From Sutcliffiella horikoshii (lineage in GTDB: Bacteria > Bacillota > Bacilli > Bacillales > Bacillaceae_I), in the NCBI RefSeq assembly GCF_008180725.1, contig NZ_VTEV01000003.1:531356-595355 (forward strand): a DNA stretch of 64,000 nucleotides. The letters are read 5' to 3'. Positions within the stretch are counted from its first letter, which is position 1; each line of letters begins with the position of its first letter. The notes under the pieces were generated by a model, which made no database searches, was not told where the DNA came from, and worked only from the letters and a program-made list of their open reading frames with translations. The position numbers were made by a program, and so were the translations under genes. Below are positions 1-7,579 of the stretch, piece by piece.

Positions 1-657
1 CAATTCGGATTCCAAAAGATGCTCTGGGATCGCAGCACAATTCAATTTGATAAAAGGCATTTGACTTCGGTCGCTTAGCTGATGGATGCTATGCGCAAAC
101 AGTTCCTTTCCCGTTCCGCTTTCTCCCCTAATGAGGATGGATACATCACTTGCGGCAATCTGCTTTACCTTCTCTTTTAACAGTTTGATAAGCTTTGAGT
201 TTCCGATAATATCCTCTAGCGTGTACTTCACACCTGTTTGTTGCTCGTATTCTTGTAGATAGTTTCGGATTCTCCCGAGCATGCTTTTCACATGACTGTT
301 CATTTTATCCCATTCACTAGTGTCCCTGAAAATTACCGTACCATATGCACCAATTACTTCACCGTTTTTATTAAAAATAGGCACACGATTGGCTATCATG
401 TAGTTTCCTCTTATATATTGAAGGTCGGCTAGCTCTTCCTTTCCCGTCTTGACCACTTCATGCATCCTGGTGTTTTCTATGACTTGTGTTACGTGCTGTC
501 CTATGACTTCTTTATTGTCTACCCCGATAAAATCACAATAACTATCATTCATGTAGATAATTTTACCTTCATGATTGACCACCACGATCCATTCAAAAGC
601 GTTGGCAATAATGGTATCCATCATTTCATCTGTAAGTAAGCTTTCTTTTACTCCCAT
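1..657 (-). CDS. PAS-domain sigma-54-dependent transcriptional activator (5' part, runs off the window)
   Basis: Translating the minus strand from the ATG at 657 gives an N-terminal PAS-like sensor (residues about 1-120, with the WIVVVNHEGKIIYMND pattern) followed by the start of a sigma-54 AAA+ domain. The Walker A GESGTGKELFA and the downstream FIKLNCAAIPEHLLESEL segment are typical of RocR/AcoR/NifA-like enhancer-binding proteins, which use ATP to open sigma-54 (SigL) promoters. The rest of the AAA+ domain and any C-terminal DNA-binding domain lie outside the window, so the target operon is unknown. A ribosome-binding site (GGAGGGGTATAG) precedes the ATG. The ligand of the PAS domain cannot be predicted. 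Confidence 0.88.
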   Translation of the reverse strand, partial: MGVKESLLTDEMMDTIIANAFEWIVVVNHEGKIIYMNDSYCDFIGVDNKEVIGQHVTQVIENTRMHEVVKTGKEELADLQYIRGNYMIANRVPIFNKNGEVIGAYGTVIFRDTSEWDKMNSHVKSMLGRIRNYLQEYEQQTGVKYTLEDIIGNSKLIKLLKEKVKQIAASDVSILIRGESGTGKELFAHSIHQLSDRSQMPFIKLNCAAIPEHLLESEL

Positions 658-734
658 CTATACCCCTCCTGCTTATCTGAAATAAATATATCACAAAAAT
701 CAGATAGTAATGAGAGCGATTTCATAAATAAAAT

Positions 735-768
735 AAAGCCGATGAAGCGAAAGTACTTCATCGGCTTT
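735..768 (-). terminator. Rho-independent terminator of the VOC gene
   Basis: Perfect 13-bp inverted repeat AAAGCCGATGAAG / CTTCATCGGCTTT around an 8-nt loop, just past the stop of the VOC gene on the minus strand and followed by an A/T-rich run. Confidence 0.85.
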
Positions 769-786
769 ATTTCATGTAGGTTCTGA

Positions 787-1167
787 TCAGCAATTACATA
801 CCATGACTACATTACCATCGGGATCTTTAATGTTAAACCACGCTGTCTCTCCTACCCACTCTATCTCCCGTGTCACTTCAATGCCTTTTGATTGGATATA
901 TTGATAAGCTTCATCAATGTCTGGTGCATAAAAATTGAATAAAGGTGCATTGCTCGGAACATGCTTAAATCCTGGATCAAAGGTGTGATCATCTAGTGTC
1001 AACGAACTGCTTCCTACTAAGGGGATGTTGTACACAGGCGATTGTACCAATTCTGGGTTGAGGTCCAACCCAAGTAGATCAGAGTACCACTTAGCGGATT
1101 TACTTAGATTAGATACGTGAATAAACACACCATTCATTTGATTTTTAATTGGCAATGTTTTTTGCAT
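787..1167 (-). CDS. VOC family (glyoxalase/bleomycin-resistance fold) protein
   Basis: A 126-residue protein with the two-module vicinal-oxygen-chelate pattern: GVFIHVSNLSKSAKWYSDLLGL near the N-terminus and WFNIKDPDGNVVMV at the C-terminus, the usual VOC ending. The frame is open upstream to 1278, but the ATG at 1167 is preceded by AAAGGAGGGCGAAGAAAC, so this start is chosen. VOC proteins include glyoxalases, dioxygenases and antibiotic-binding proteins. The substrate cannot be inferred here, and no neighbour suggests one. The gene appears monocistronic, with a terminator after the stop. Confidence 0.85.
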   Translation of the reverse strand: MQKTLPIKNQMNGVFIHVSNLSKSAKWYSDLLGLDLNPELVQSPVYNIPLVGSSSLTLDDHTFDPGFKHVPSNAPLFNFYAPDIDEAYQYIQSKGIEVTREIEWVGETAWFNIKDPDGNVVMVCNC

Positions 1168-1318
1168 GTTTCTTCGCCCTCCTTTTAGGTTCACTTGATT
1201 ACTATTCGGTATTTTATGTAAAATCCCTTTGAAAATTTGGAAGCTTGTAAGCAATAATGAAAACCGAGCAATTGGCATTTCTATTTATCTTATAAACTTT
1301 TGCTTATTAGATAAACGT

Positions 1319-1447
1319 CGCTGTTGATTTCCGCAAATGGCTTCGCTTTCCTAGGGGCACTGCTGGAGCCTCCTCGGCAAGCCTGCGGGGTCTCCACCTA
1401 GCGCTATCTCCCTCAGGAGTCTTCGCCTTTTGCTCCAATCAACAGCT
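1319..1447. repeat. Dispersed palindromic repeat, family I (copy 1)
   Basis: About 129 bp bounded by CGCTGTTGATTTCCGC and CTCCAATCAACAGC, which form a terminal inverted repeat (CTGTTGATT/AATCAACAG). The interior carries GGCTTCGCTTTCCTAGGGG, GGAGCCTCCTCG and CCCTCAGGAGTCTTCGCC, all shared with copies at 36660 and 52309. No coding potential is evident. Together with the family II copy at 1534 it fills most of the 500-bp gap between the VOC gene and htpG. Confidence 0.85.
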
Positions 1448-1533
1448 ATAAATTTCGAAAACTAAGAGTTAATGCTTTATCAGTTAATCTAGATAAATAC
1501 CTCTTCATAAACCCTTCATTGAATGAAGTCATC

Positions 1534-1600
1534 TTGTTGATTGGAGTGGAAAACGCGTAGACGCCCGTAGGCAAGCGAAGCGCCTGGAACAGAGATCAAC
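1534..1600. repeat. Dispersed palindromic repeat, family II (short copy)
   Basis: The ends TTGTTGATTGGAGTGGAA and GCAAGCGAAGCGCCTGGAAC match the longer copy at 52672-52795, but the middle (GGGAGGAAGG...CGGACCGCCC in the long copy) is missing. It lies about 87 bp from the family I copy, and the spacer carries a GAATG-AGTCA motif also seen before the copy at 52672. Confidence 0.8.
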
Positions 1601-1632
1601 TATATTAAACTCTTCCTCAATTAACAAAAAAA

Positions 1633-1662
1633 CCAATCCCACTCATTAAAGAGCAGGGTTGG
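1633..1662 (-). terminator. Terminator downstream of htpG
   Basis: Imperfect hairpin CCAACCCTGCTC-TTTAAT-GAGTGGGATTGG followed by a T-run on the minus strand, 15 nt past the htpG stop. Confidence 0.8.
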
Positions 1663-1676
1663 CCTGTATTATTTTC

Positions 1677-3557
1677 TTACACCATTACTTTGCAGATATC
1701 ATTTGTAAACTCAACAGGATCTTCAAGTGGCAAACCTTCAATCAATAATGCTTGGCTGTACAATAGGTTTGTGTACAACGCAAGTTTTTCACGATCTCCC
1801 TCATGCGCACTTTTCAACGCAGTAAACACTTCATGGTTTGTGTTTATTTCCAGTACCTTATTAGCCTTGATATTTTGGTTATCCGGCATCGCACTAAGGA
1901 TTTTTTCCATCTCAATGGTTACTTCTCCCTCAGTTGAAAGGCAGACTGGATGTGTTTTTAAACGCTTAGATACCTTAACCGCTGAAACTTTATCAGCAAG
2001 GATCTCCTTCATCGCTTCAAACATTTCTTTGTTAGCTTCTTGCTCGGATTCCGTTTGCTTGTCATCTTCTTCAGATTCAATTCCAAGATCGCCGCTTGAT
2101 ACGTTTTTGAACTCTTTCTCTTTGTAATTCATCAGTATCTTGATAGCGAACTCATCAATATCTTCTGTAAAATAAAGCATTTCATATCCTTTATCCGATA
2201 CAAGCTCTGTTTGAGGGAGCTTTTCAATTCTTGCTTTGGACTCACCCGTTGCATAGTAAATATACTTTTGGTCCTCTTTCATGCGGGAGATATACTCATC
2301 TAATGTCACAAGTTTTTTCTCTGTGGAAGAATAGAACATGAGCAAGTCTTGTAACTGCTCTTTGTTAGCTCCATATTCCGCATAAACTCCATACTTTAAT
2401 TGACGGCCGAACGCCTCAAAGAATTTCTCGTATTTCTCGCGCTCGTCTTTCATCATGCCAAGCAAGGCACTCTTAATTTTCTTTGCCAAGTTCTTCGCGA
2501 TGAACTTCAGCTGACGATCTTGCTGCAGCATTTCACGAGAGATGTTAAGGGAAAGATCTTCAGAATCTACCAACCCTTTCACAAAACTGAAATGGTCAGG
2601 CAGTAAGTCCGCACACTTGTTCATAATTAGTACGCCACTCGAATATAGCTCCAACCCTTTTTCGAATTCTTTAGAATAGTAATCGAATGGGATACTCTCT
2701 GGAACATATAAAATAGAGTTATAGCGAATTGTACCATCTACACTAATATGAAGATGCTTTAACGGCTTGTCGAAACCATAGTGCTTTTCATGATAAAATT
2801 TCTCATAATCTTCATCAGTCAATTCTGATTTGTTTTTACGCCAGATCGGCACCATGCTGTTAATGGTTTGCTCTTCTGTTACTTCTACTAGTTCCTCTTC
2901 GTTGTCCGCTTTCGGTTTGGACGTCGTAACATCCATCTTAATTGGGTAGCGAATAAAGTCGGAATATTTTTTGATGATGGACTTTAATCTGTACTCTTCA
3001 AAGTACTCGTCATAGCTTTCGTCTTCTGTATTTTCTTTTATTTTCAAAACGATTTCGGTACCGACAGAGTCTTTTTCGGCAGGCTGAATTGTATACCCAT
3101 CCGCACCTTCTGATTCCCATCTGTACGCCTCATCGCTGCCAAGTGCTCTACTTGTCACCGTCACTACATCCGCAACCATGAATGCCGCATAGAAGCCAAC
3201 ACCAAATTGTCCGATGATGTCATGTCCGTCTTTGATTTCATTTTCTTTTTTAAATGCCAAGGAACCACTTTTTGCAATAACACCAAGGTTTGCTTCTAGC
3301 TCCTCTTTTGTCATCCCAATACCTGTATCCACAATGGTTAAGGTTCTGTTTTCTTTATTTGGGATAACTTTTACAAAATAGTTGTCTTTTTCGAATGTAA
3401 GAGAATCATCTGTTAATGCGCGATAATAAATTTTATCCATTGCATCACTTGCATTGGAGATGAGCTCACGTAGAAATACCTCACGTTGGGAGTAGATGGA
3501 GTTGATCATCATTTCTAGCAGTCGTTTAGATTCAGCTTGGAATTCTTTTTTTGTCAT
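1677..3557 (-). CDS. htpG: Molecular chaperone HtpG (Hsp90)
   Basis: A 626-residue bacterial Hsp90, an ATP-dependent cytosolic chaperone. The GHKL ATP-binding domain shows ELISNASDA (31-39), DTGIGM (77-82) and GQFGVGF (116-122). The middle domain contains [14 protein letters not shown] with the catalytic-loop arginine region, and the C-terminal dimerisation domain is complete. The length matches B. subtilis HtpG. The ATG at 3557 follows GGAAGGAGAAATCAGAAC. A perfect CIRCE element sits between promoter and start, implying HrcA repression. To my knowledge B. subtilis htpG is not a CIRCE gene, so regulation here appears to differ. Confidence 0.98.
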   Translation of the reverse strand: MTKKEFQAESKRLLEMMINSIYSQREVFLRELISNASDAMDKIYYRALTDDSLTFEKDNYFVKVIPNKENRTLTIVDTGIGMTKEELEANLGVIAKSGSLAFKKENEIKDGHDIIGQFGVGFYAAFMVADVVTVTSRALGSDEAYRWESEGADGYTIQPAEKDSVGTEIVLKIKENTEDESYDEYFEEYRLKSIIKKYSDFIRYPIKMDVTTSKPKADNEEELVEVTEEQTINSMVPIWRKNKSELTDEDYEKFYHEKHYGFDKPLKHLHISVDGTIRYNSILYVPESIPFDYYSKEFEKGLELYSSGVLIMNKCADLLPDHFSFVKGLVDSEDLSLNISREMLQQDRQLKFIAKNLAKKIKSALLGMMKDEREKYEKFFEAFGRQLKYGVYAEYGANKEQLQDLLMFYSSTEKKLVTLDEYISRMKEDQKYIYYATGESKARIEKLPQTELVSDKGYEMLYFTEDIDEFAIKILMNYKEKEFKNVSSGDLGIESEEDDKQTESEQEANKEMFEAMKEILADKVSAVKVSKRLKTHPVCLSTEGEVTIEMEKILSAMPDNQNIKANKVLEINTNHEVFTALKSAHEGDREKLALYTNLLYSQALLIEGLPLEDPVEFTNDICKVMV

Positions 3558-3594
3558 GTTCTGATTTCTCCTTCCAAATATGTATGACTATATT

Positions 3595-3621
3595 TTAGCA
3601 CTCTCAAACGACGAGTGCTAA
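3595..3621 (-). promoter_or_regulatory. CIRCE operator (HrcA binding site) upstream of htpG
   Basis: Perfect 9-9-9 inverted repeat TTAGCACTC-N9-GAGTGCTAA, matching the CIRCE consensus at all 18 palindromic positions, 38 nt upstream of the htpG start codon. HrcA represses class I heat-shock genes through this element. Confidence 0.95.
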
Positions 3622-3633
3622 TACTCTATAAAA

Positions 3634-3663
3634 TAATTATCATATTTGGATATTTTATGTCAA
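3634..3663 (-). promoter_or_regulatory. Putative sigma-A promoter of htpG
   Basis: On the minus strand TTGACA (3663-3658) is followed after 17-18 nt by an AT-rich ATAATTA -10-like hexamer. The CIRCE element lies just downstream, close to the expected transcription start, the usual arrangement for HrcA control. Confidence 0.65.
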
Positions 3664-3679
3664 TAGAAATGGACGAAAA

Positions 3680-3713
3680 AACGGTGCGATTCGATTATTT
3701 GAATCACACCGTT
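3680..3713 (-). terminator. Terminator downstream of the MFS gene
   Basis: Inverted repeat AACGGTGTGATTC / GAATCGCACCGTT (minus strand) with a T-rich tail, between the MFS stop and the htpG promoter. Confidence 0.85.
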
Positions 3714-3724
3714 TAGTTGCTTGT

Positions 3725-4933
3725 TTAGGATGCACTTTTAGACAACTCAGGTACATTTGTTGCAGAGGCTTTTAATTTTCGATCATAAATGGAAGTGGTG
3801 AAAATGGCGATCAGCATAAAGGCCATCAGCACTCCAAACAACATCCCCATGCCGGAGAGGTCCACCAATACTCCACCCATGAAAGGTCCAAGCATTCGTC
3901 CTCCTGTTGCCGTTGAGTTCACAATTCCTTGATAGAATCCTTCACGCCCCTTTGGAGCAAGCTGATTCGCGACAGTTGGAACTGCCGGCCAGACAAACAT
4001 CTCTCCAATTGTAATAATGATCATCGCTACTACAAAGGCTGTGTATTGTTCTGCTACGCCAACGACTGCAAAAGAAATAATGAAGATAACCAAACCGACG
4101 ATGATTTGTGTTTTCAGCGTTTTGGTATATTTTTTGACAATCCACGAGATGATAGGTTGCGCCAACACTATCAATGCCCCGTTGATCGTCCACAAAATGC
4201 TGTACTGTTTAAGGGAAATGCCAAGCGATTGAGTATGTGTAGCAATGGTCGTCTGCCACTGGACATAGCCCATCCAGCACAGTAAATAACCGATACATAC
4301 CGTTAACAAAGCGTAAAGTTTAGTATGATCTTTTATTTTGCGCTTTTGATCCAACACCGAAGTCTGGCTAGTAGGGTTTGCTTGGATTTTCCGATAACCG
4401 AATAATGCTATAGTGAAAAAGACCGCATATGTGACCGTATTCGCTAGGAATATGTAGTCAAAGCGGATGTCTGCAACAAGTCCACCTAACGCAGCTCCAA
4501 TTGCGACTCCGAGGTTTTGCGACACATACATGGCATTAAATGCTTTGCGCCCTCCCTCTTTCCAGACAGAACCGGCCATTGCATACATGGATGGAAAAAC
4601 AATACCGGAACCGAAACCGATGATGGTGAGATACACCACATAAAAAGTCCACGAGTGATTGATGGTCATCCCAATTAATGCTGTGATGGTGATGGTAATC
4701 CCCAACAGTATCGACCGGTAGCCACCAATTTTATCAAAAAGGATGCCCCCGATCAGGTTACCAATGACACTTGCTCCGGCATTGACCATCAAAACAAGGC
4801 CCGCTACAGAGAGAGATTTTCCAAGTATGTCATGAATGTATATTGTATTTAACGGCCATAAAAAAGAAGCCCCTGTTACGTTTATTGCCATTCCAATAAC
4901 TAATAACCAAAGGGCTCTGGGCATTTTTCGCAT
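3725..4933 (-). CDS. MFS transporter
   Basis: A 402-residue, strongly hydrophobic protein with about 12 membrane segments and major-facilitator motifs, such as the loop GGILFDKIGGYRSILLG between helices 2 and 3 and a second-half repeat ending GGVLVDLSGMGMLFGV. It resembles Bacillus YttB-like drug/solute exporters, but the substrate is unknown. The frame is open to a TTG at 4957, but that TTG overlaps the ribosome-binding site GAAGGAGGG. The ATG at 4933 is the best start, with a GTG one codon upstream as alternative. It is probably monocistronic, with a terminator behind. Confidence 0.88.
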   Translation of the reverse strand: MRKMPRALWLLVIGMAINVTGASFLWPLNTIYIHDILGKSLSVAGLVLMVNAGASVIGNLIGGILFDKIGGYRSILLGITITITALIGMTINHSWTFYVVYLTIIGFGSGIVFPSMYAMAGSVWKEGGRKAFNAMYVSQNLGVAIGAALGGLVADIRFDYIFLANTVTYAVFFTIALFGYRKIQANPTSQTSVLDQKRKIKDHTKLYALLTVCIGYLLCWMGYVQWQTTIATHTQSLGISLKQYSILWTINGALIVLAQPIISWIVKKYTKTLKTQIIVGLVIFIISFAVVGVAEQYTAFVVAMIIITIGEMFVWPAVPTVANQLAPKGREGFYQGIVNSTATGGRMLGPFMGGVLVDLSGMGMLFGVLMAFMLIAIFTTSIYDRKLKASATNVPELSKSAS

Positions 4934-5088
4934 CACTGCATGCCCTCCTTCAACCAATTATTTCGAAATCCAAAATAATTGTAATCCGTTTTGAAGGGAG
5001 TTTCAATATAAATATCTTGAAATTTGAAAGTGTATGTATTCTGACTTTTGGGATGAGCTGGAGGGGGATGGTGATTATTAGAGCGTTA

Positions 5089-5256
5089 TTGTAACTTTTG
5101 CAGAGGTTATTGTGACTTTTGAAAAGTGGATTGTAACTTTTTCAGAGGTTATTGTGACTTTTCCGAGGGTTGTTGTGACTTTTTCAAAGTGGATTGTAAC
5201 TTTTTCAAGGGTTATTGTGACTTTTGCAAAGACTATTGTAACTTTGCACATTTTTA
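5089..5256. repeat. 21-bp tandem repeat (8 units) in an intergenic region
   Basis: TTGTRACTTTT recurs at 5089, 5110, 5131, 5152, 5173, 5194, 5215 and 5236, exactly every 21 bp; the rest of each unit resembles TCARAGGTTA. Because 21 is divisible by 3, one frame reads as a Cys/Phe-rich heptad repeat, but it has no convincing ribosome-binding site or ATG and is treated as non-coding. The surrounding gap (4934-5319) shows nothing else recognisable except the promoter side of the MFS gene. Confidence 0.92.
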
Positions 5257-5319
5257 TCTAGTATGCGGACAGAATGCAACATTTCTCACTTATCTAGAAG
5301 ACTCAAATTGCATGTAAAA

Positions 5320-5339
5320 AAGCAGCACTAAGGCTGCTT
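5320..5339 (-). terminator. Terminator of the ytzC / small-protein operon
   Basis: AAGCAGC-CTTAGT-GCTGCTT followed by TTTT on the minus strand, directly behind the stop at 5341. Confidence 0.88.
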
Positions 5340-5340
5340 A

Positions 5341-5505
5341 CTACTCGTTTTCGCTATGATTTTTAGAACGGACAGGCTGGGACTTTTTCAGATTTTTTTG
5401 CTTTACTTCCCTTACCGGATTATATTCTGCTCCCATTTCGACTGCAGTGTTCTCTGCATTTCTCGTTTTTTGTTCCGGGTTATTTTGCTTAGAACGTTTT
5501 TTCAT
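5341..5505 (-). CDS. Small basic protein, possible gamma-type SASP-like
   Basis: A 54-residue, Lys/Asn/Gln/Glu-rich hydrophilic protein starting MKKRSKQNNPEQ. The ATG at 5505 follows AAGGGAGG, which begins at the ytzC stop codon, so the two genes form one operon with a terminator after this one. The segment VEMGAEYNPVREVKQKN loosely resembles the EF-x-SET-x-VQ-x-V-x-Q-x-N repeat of gamma-type small acid-soluble spore proteins, but the GPR cleavage motif is not intact. The composition would fit a spore protein. The assignment is inference; it could equally be an uncharacterised Bacillus-specific protein. Confidence 0.6.
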   Translation of the reverse strand: MKKRSKQNNPEQKTRNAENTAVEMGAEYNPVREVKQKNLKKSQPVRSKNHSENE

Positions 5506-5520
5506 TGATGGTAGCCTCCC

Positions 5521-5784
5521 TTAATGTCTCAATAAAGTCATTTCATTTTGCAGGTTTTGCAATTGAAGACGCATGCGGTTCAATTGCTCACGTTGCTGTG
5601 CGTTACAACTTTGGGAAAGGTGCATTAAGTCATTATACGTTGCCTCAATCTGCTCTTGAGCGCTTGTAAACTCTGTATCATTGTAGTGTTCCAATTGTTT
5701 TGCTTCTGTGTACTGTGCATGTGCATTGCGCAATGCATCTTCACATTGCTGTATAAACTGTTCAACCGATTCTCTTGTTGCCAT
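5521..5784 (-). CDS. ytzC: YtzC family protein (DUF2524)
   Basis: An 87-residue, mostly helical Gln/Glu-rich protein. MATRESVEQFIQQCEDAL and the C-terminal QQREQLNRMRLQLQNLQNEM match my recollection of B. subtilis YtzC, whose function is unknown. The ATG at 5784 follows GGGGTGAATGGAATC and gives the family length; a longer frame to 5835 adds a non-conserved leader. As in B. subtilis it sits next to ytqA, here divergently. It is the first gene of a two-gene operon with the small protein downstream. Confidence 0.85.
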   Translation of the reverse strand: MATRESVEQFIQQCEDALRNAHAQYTEAKQLEHYNDTEFTSAQEQIEATYNDLMHLSQSCNAQQREQLNRMRLQLQNLQNEMTLLRH

Positions 5785-5940
5785 GATTCCATTCACCCCA
5801 CATTTTTTCTGTGTACTCGGCTTTATTTTGCTCATTTTTCTTTAGACCATGCTAAAAAATTGAGGAGCATTGAAGCAGAAGCAATTTACATGCTAAAATG
5901 GTTTGTTAGCAATAATGGATAAAAAAGAGGAGGAGTACGG

Positions 5941-6909
5941 ATGAACAAAATAAATGCGCAAAATCCGTTTCCATATTCCGTTGAAGATAAACGATATCAC
6001 ACTTGGAATTATCATTTACGTAACCATTTTGGGCATAAGGTATTTAAAGTCGCGTTAGATGGCGGCTTTGATTGTCCGAATAGGGACGGTACGGTGGCAC
6101 ATGGCGGCTGTACTTTCTGCAGTGCCGCCGGTTCTGGTGACTTTGCAGGAAATCGAGCTGATGACCTGATTACACAATTTAATAAAATTAAAAATAAAAT
6201 GCATCACAAATGGAAAGACGGCAAATACATGGCTTATTTTCAAGCTTTTACCAATACGCATGCACCTGTTGAAGTTCTGCGGGAAAAATACGAAACCGTG
6301 TTAAAACTAGACGGTGTAGTCGGACTTTCCATCGGAACACGTCCAGATTGCTTACCGGATGATGTGGTCGAATATCTGGCAGAACTGAATGAACGCACGT
6401 ATTTATGGGTGGAGCTTGGCCTCCAAACCGTTCATGAGCGTACCGCACTGTTGATTAACAGAGCACATGACTTCCAAACGTATGTAGAAGGTGTCAATAA
6501 ACTGCGTAAACACGGTATTCGTGTATGTTCACATATCATTGACGGGCTGCCGCTTGAAGATAATAAAATGATGATGGAGACTGCAGAAGCTGTTGCAAAG
6601 TTAGACGTTCAAGGTATCAAGATTCACTTGCTGCATCTTTTGAAAGGCACTCCGATGGTGAAGCAATTTGAAAAAGGGATGCTTGAATTTCTGTCTTTTG
6701 AGGATTACATCCAACTTGTTTGCGACCAGCTTGAAATCTTACCGCCAGAGATGATCGTCCACCGTATTACAGGAGACGGTCCTATTGATATTATGATTGG
6801 TCCCATGTGGAGTGTGGACAAGTGGTCTGTACTAAATGCCATTGATGCAGAGTTGAAAAAACGAGATAGCTGGCAGGGGAAATATTATAATAGTGGTGAT
6901 GGACGATGA
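5941..6909 (+). CDS. ytqA: TIGR01212 family radical SAM protein YtqA
   Basis: A 322-residue radical SAM enzyme. The cluster-binding cysteines are C45, C57 and C60 in GFDCPNRDGTVAHGGCTFC, a wide spacing characteristic of the TIGR01212/Elp3-like group. Later segments such as ELGLQTVHERTALLINRAHDF and HIIDGLPLEDNKMMMETA fit the TIM-barrel core. Recent literature, as I recall it, assigns YtqA/YtqB to remodelling of wobble uridines (cmnm5 to mnm5) in tRNA. The gene overlaps ytqB by 4 nt (ATGA), supporting a shared pathway. The ribosome-binding site is GAGGAGGAG. Family certain, exact reaction from literature memory. Confidence 0.92.
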   Translation: MNKINAQNPFPYSVEDKRYHTWNYHLRNHFGHKVFKVALDGGFDCPNRDGTVAHGGCTFCSAAGSGDFAGNRADDLITQFNKIKNKMHHKWKDGKYMAYFQAFTNTHAPVEVLREKYETVLKLDGVVGLSIGTRPDCLPDDVVEYLAELNERTYLWVELGLQTVHERTALLINRAHDFQTYVEGVNKLRKHGIRVCSHIIDGLPLEDNKMMMETAEAVAKLDVQGIKIHLLHLLKGTPMVKQFEKGMLEFLSFEDYIQLVCDQLEILPPEMIVHRITGDGPIDIMIGPMWSVDKWSVLNAIDAELKKRDSWQGKYYNSGDGR

Positions 6910-7478
6910 AATTAGAACGAGTATTGCCTTATAGCAAAAAGATCATGAAGCTCGCCTTATCTGAGGGGGATATAGCTGTGGATTGTACGGTCGGAAACGG
7001 CCATGACACCCTTTTCCTTTCAGAGCTTGTCGGGGAAACCGGCCATGTGTATGGCTTCGATATACAGGAAGAAGCACTGTCGAACACGAAAACTTTGCTG
7101 GCGGAGCATGGGTTGGAGGCACGAGTCACCCTTTTTGAAGACAGTCATGCCGAAGTGTTGAAACGAATTCCTTTGGAAAAACATCGACTAATCAGAGGAG
7201 CCATTTTCAACCTCGGCTATCTTCCTGGTGGCGACAAAGACATTGTGACAGTTCCAGAAAGTACGATACAAGCCGTCGACAACCTATTATCTGTGATGGA
7301 AAAAGAGGCAGTGATCGTCCTCGTCATCTACCACGGACACCCAGAAGGACAAGTCGAACGCGACGCACTTCTAGACTACGTCACCAAACTCGACCAAAAA
7401 AAAGCCCACGTCCTTCAATACCGCTTCATCAACCAAATCAACAACCCACCATTCATCATCGCAATCGAAAAAAAATAA
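6906..7478 (+). CDS. ytqB: Class I SAM-dependent methyltransferase YtqB (MnmM-type tRNA methyltransferase)
   Basis: A 190-residue methyltransferase; SAM motif I is VDCTVGNGHDTLFL, followed by VYGFDIQEEAL (motif II) and GAIFNLGYLPGGD, a family signature. B. subtilis YtqB has been reported as MnmM, which methylates nm5s2U34 to mnm5s2U in tRNA. Translation is coupled to ytqA by an ATGA overlap. The last 90 bases are strikingly C-rich and G-poor (33 C against 6 G in 7381-7470), unlike the 5' part. A strong terminator overlaps the stop. Confidence 0.92.
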   Translation: MKLERVLPYSKKIMKLALSEGDIAVDCTVGNGHDTLFLSELVGETGHVYGFDIQEEALSNTKTLLAEHGLEARVTLFEDSHAEVLKRIPLEKHRLIRGAIFNLGYLPGGDKDIVTVPESTIQAVDNLLSVMEKEAVIVLVIYHGHPEGQVERDALLDYVTKLDQKKAHVLQYRFINQINNPPFIIAIEKK

Positions 7479-7506
7479 AGGAACCGGCAGAGATGCCGGT
7501 TCCTTT
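7477..7506 (+). terminator. Terminator of ytqAB
   Basis: Perfect 13-bp stem AAAGGAACCGGCA / TGCCGGTTCCTTT with a 4-nt GAGA loop, starting at the ytqB stop codon; the T-tail is short. Confidence 0.85.
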
Positions 7507-7579
7507 GTTGCATTAACGCATTGAGGGTCAGACTCCTCTTCAGTTCTCTAAACCACTAAAGCCTTCCCCTCTCCACGCT

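Noticed and set aside
1690..2127. 145-codon ORF antisense to htpG (and similar antisense ORFs over other core genes)
   Set aside because: Opposite-strand shadow of a highly conserved coding gene, without ribosome-binding site.
5126..5317. 63-codon Cys/Phe-rich ORF in the 21-bp repeat
   Set aside because: GTG start without ribosome-binding site; the open frame is a by-product of the 21-bp period.
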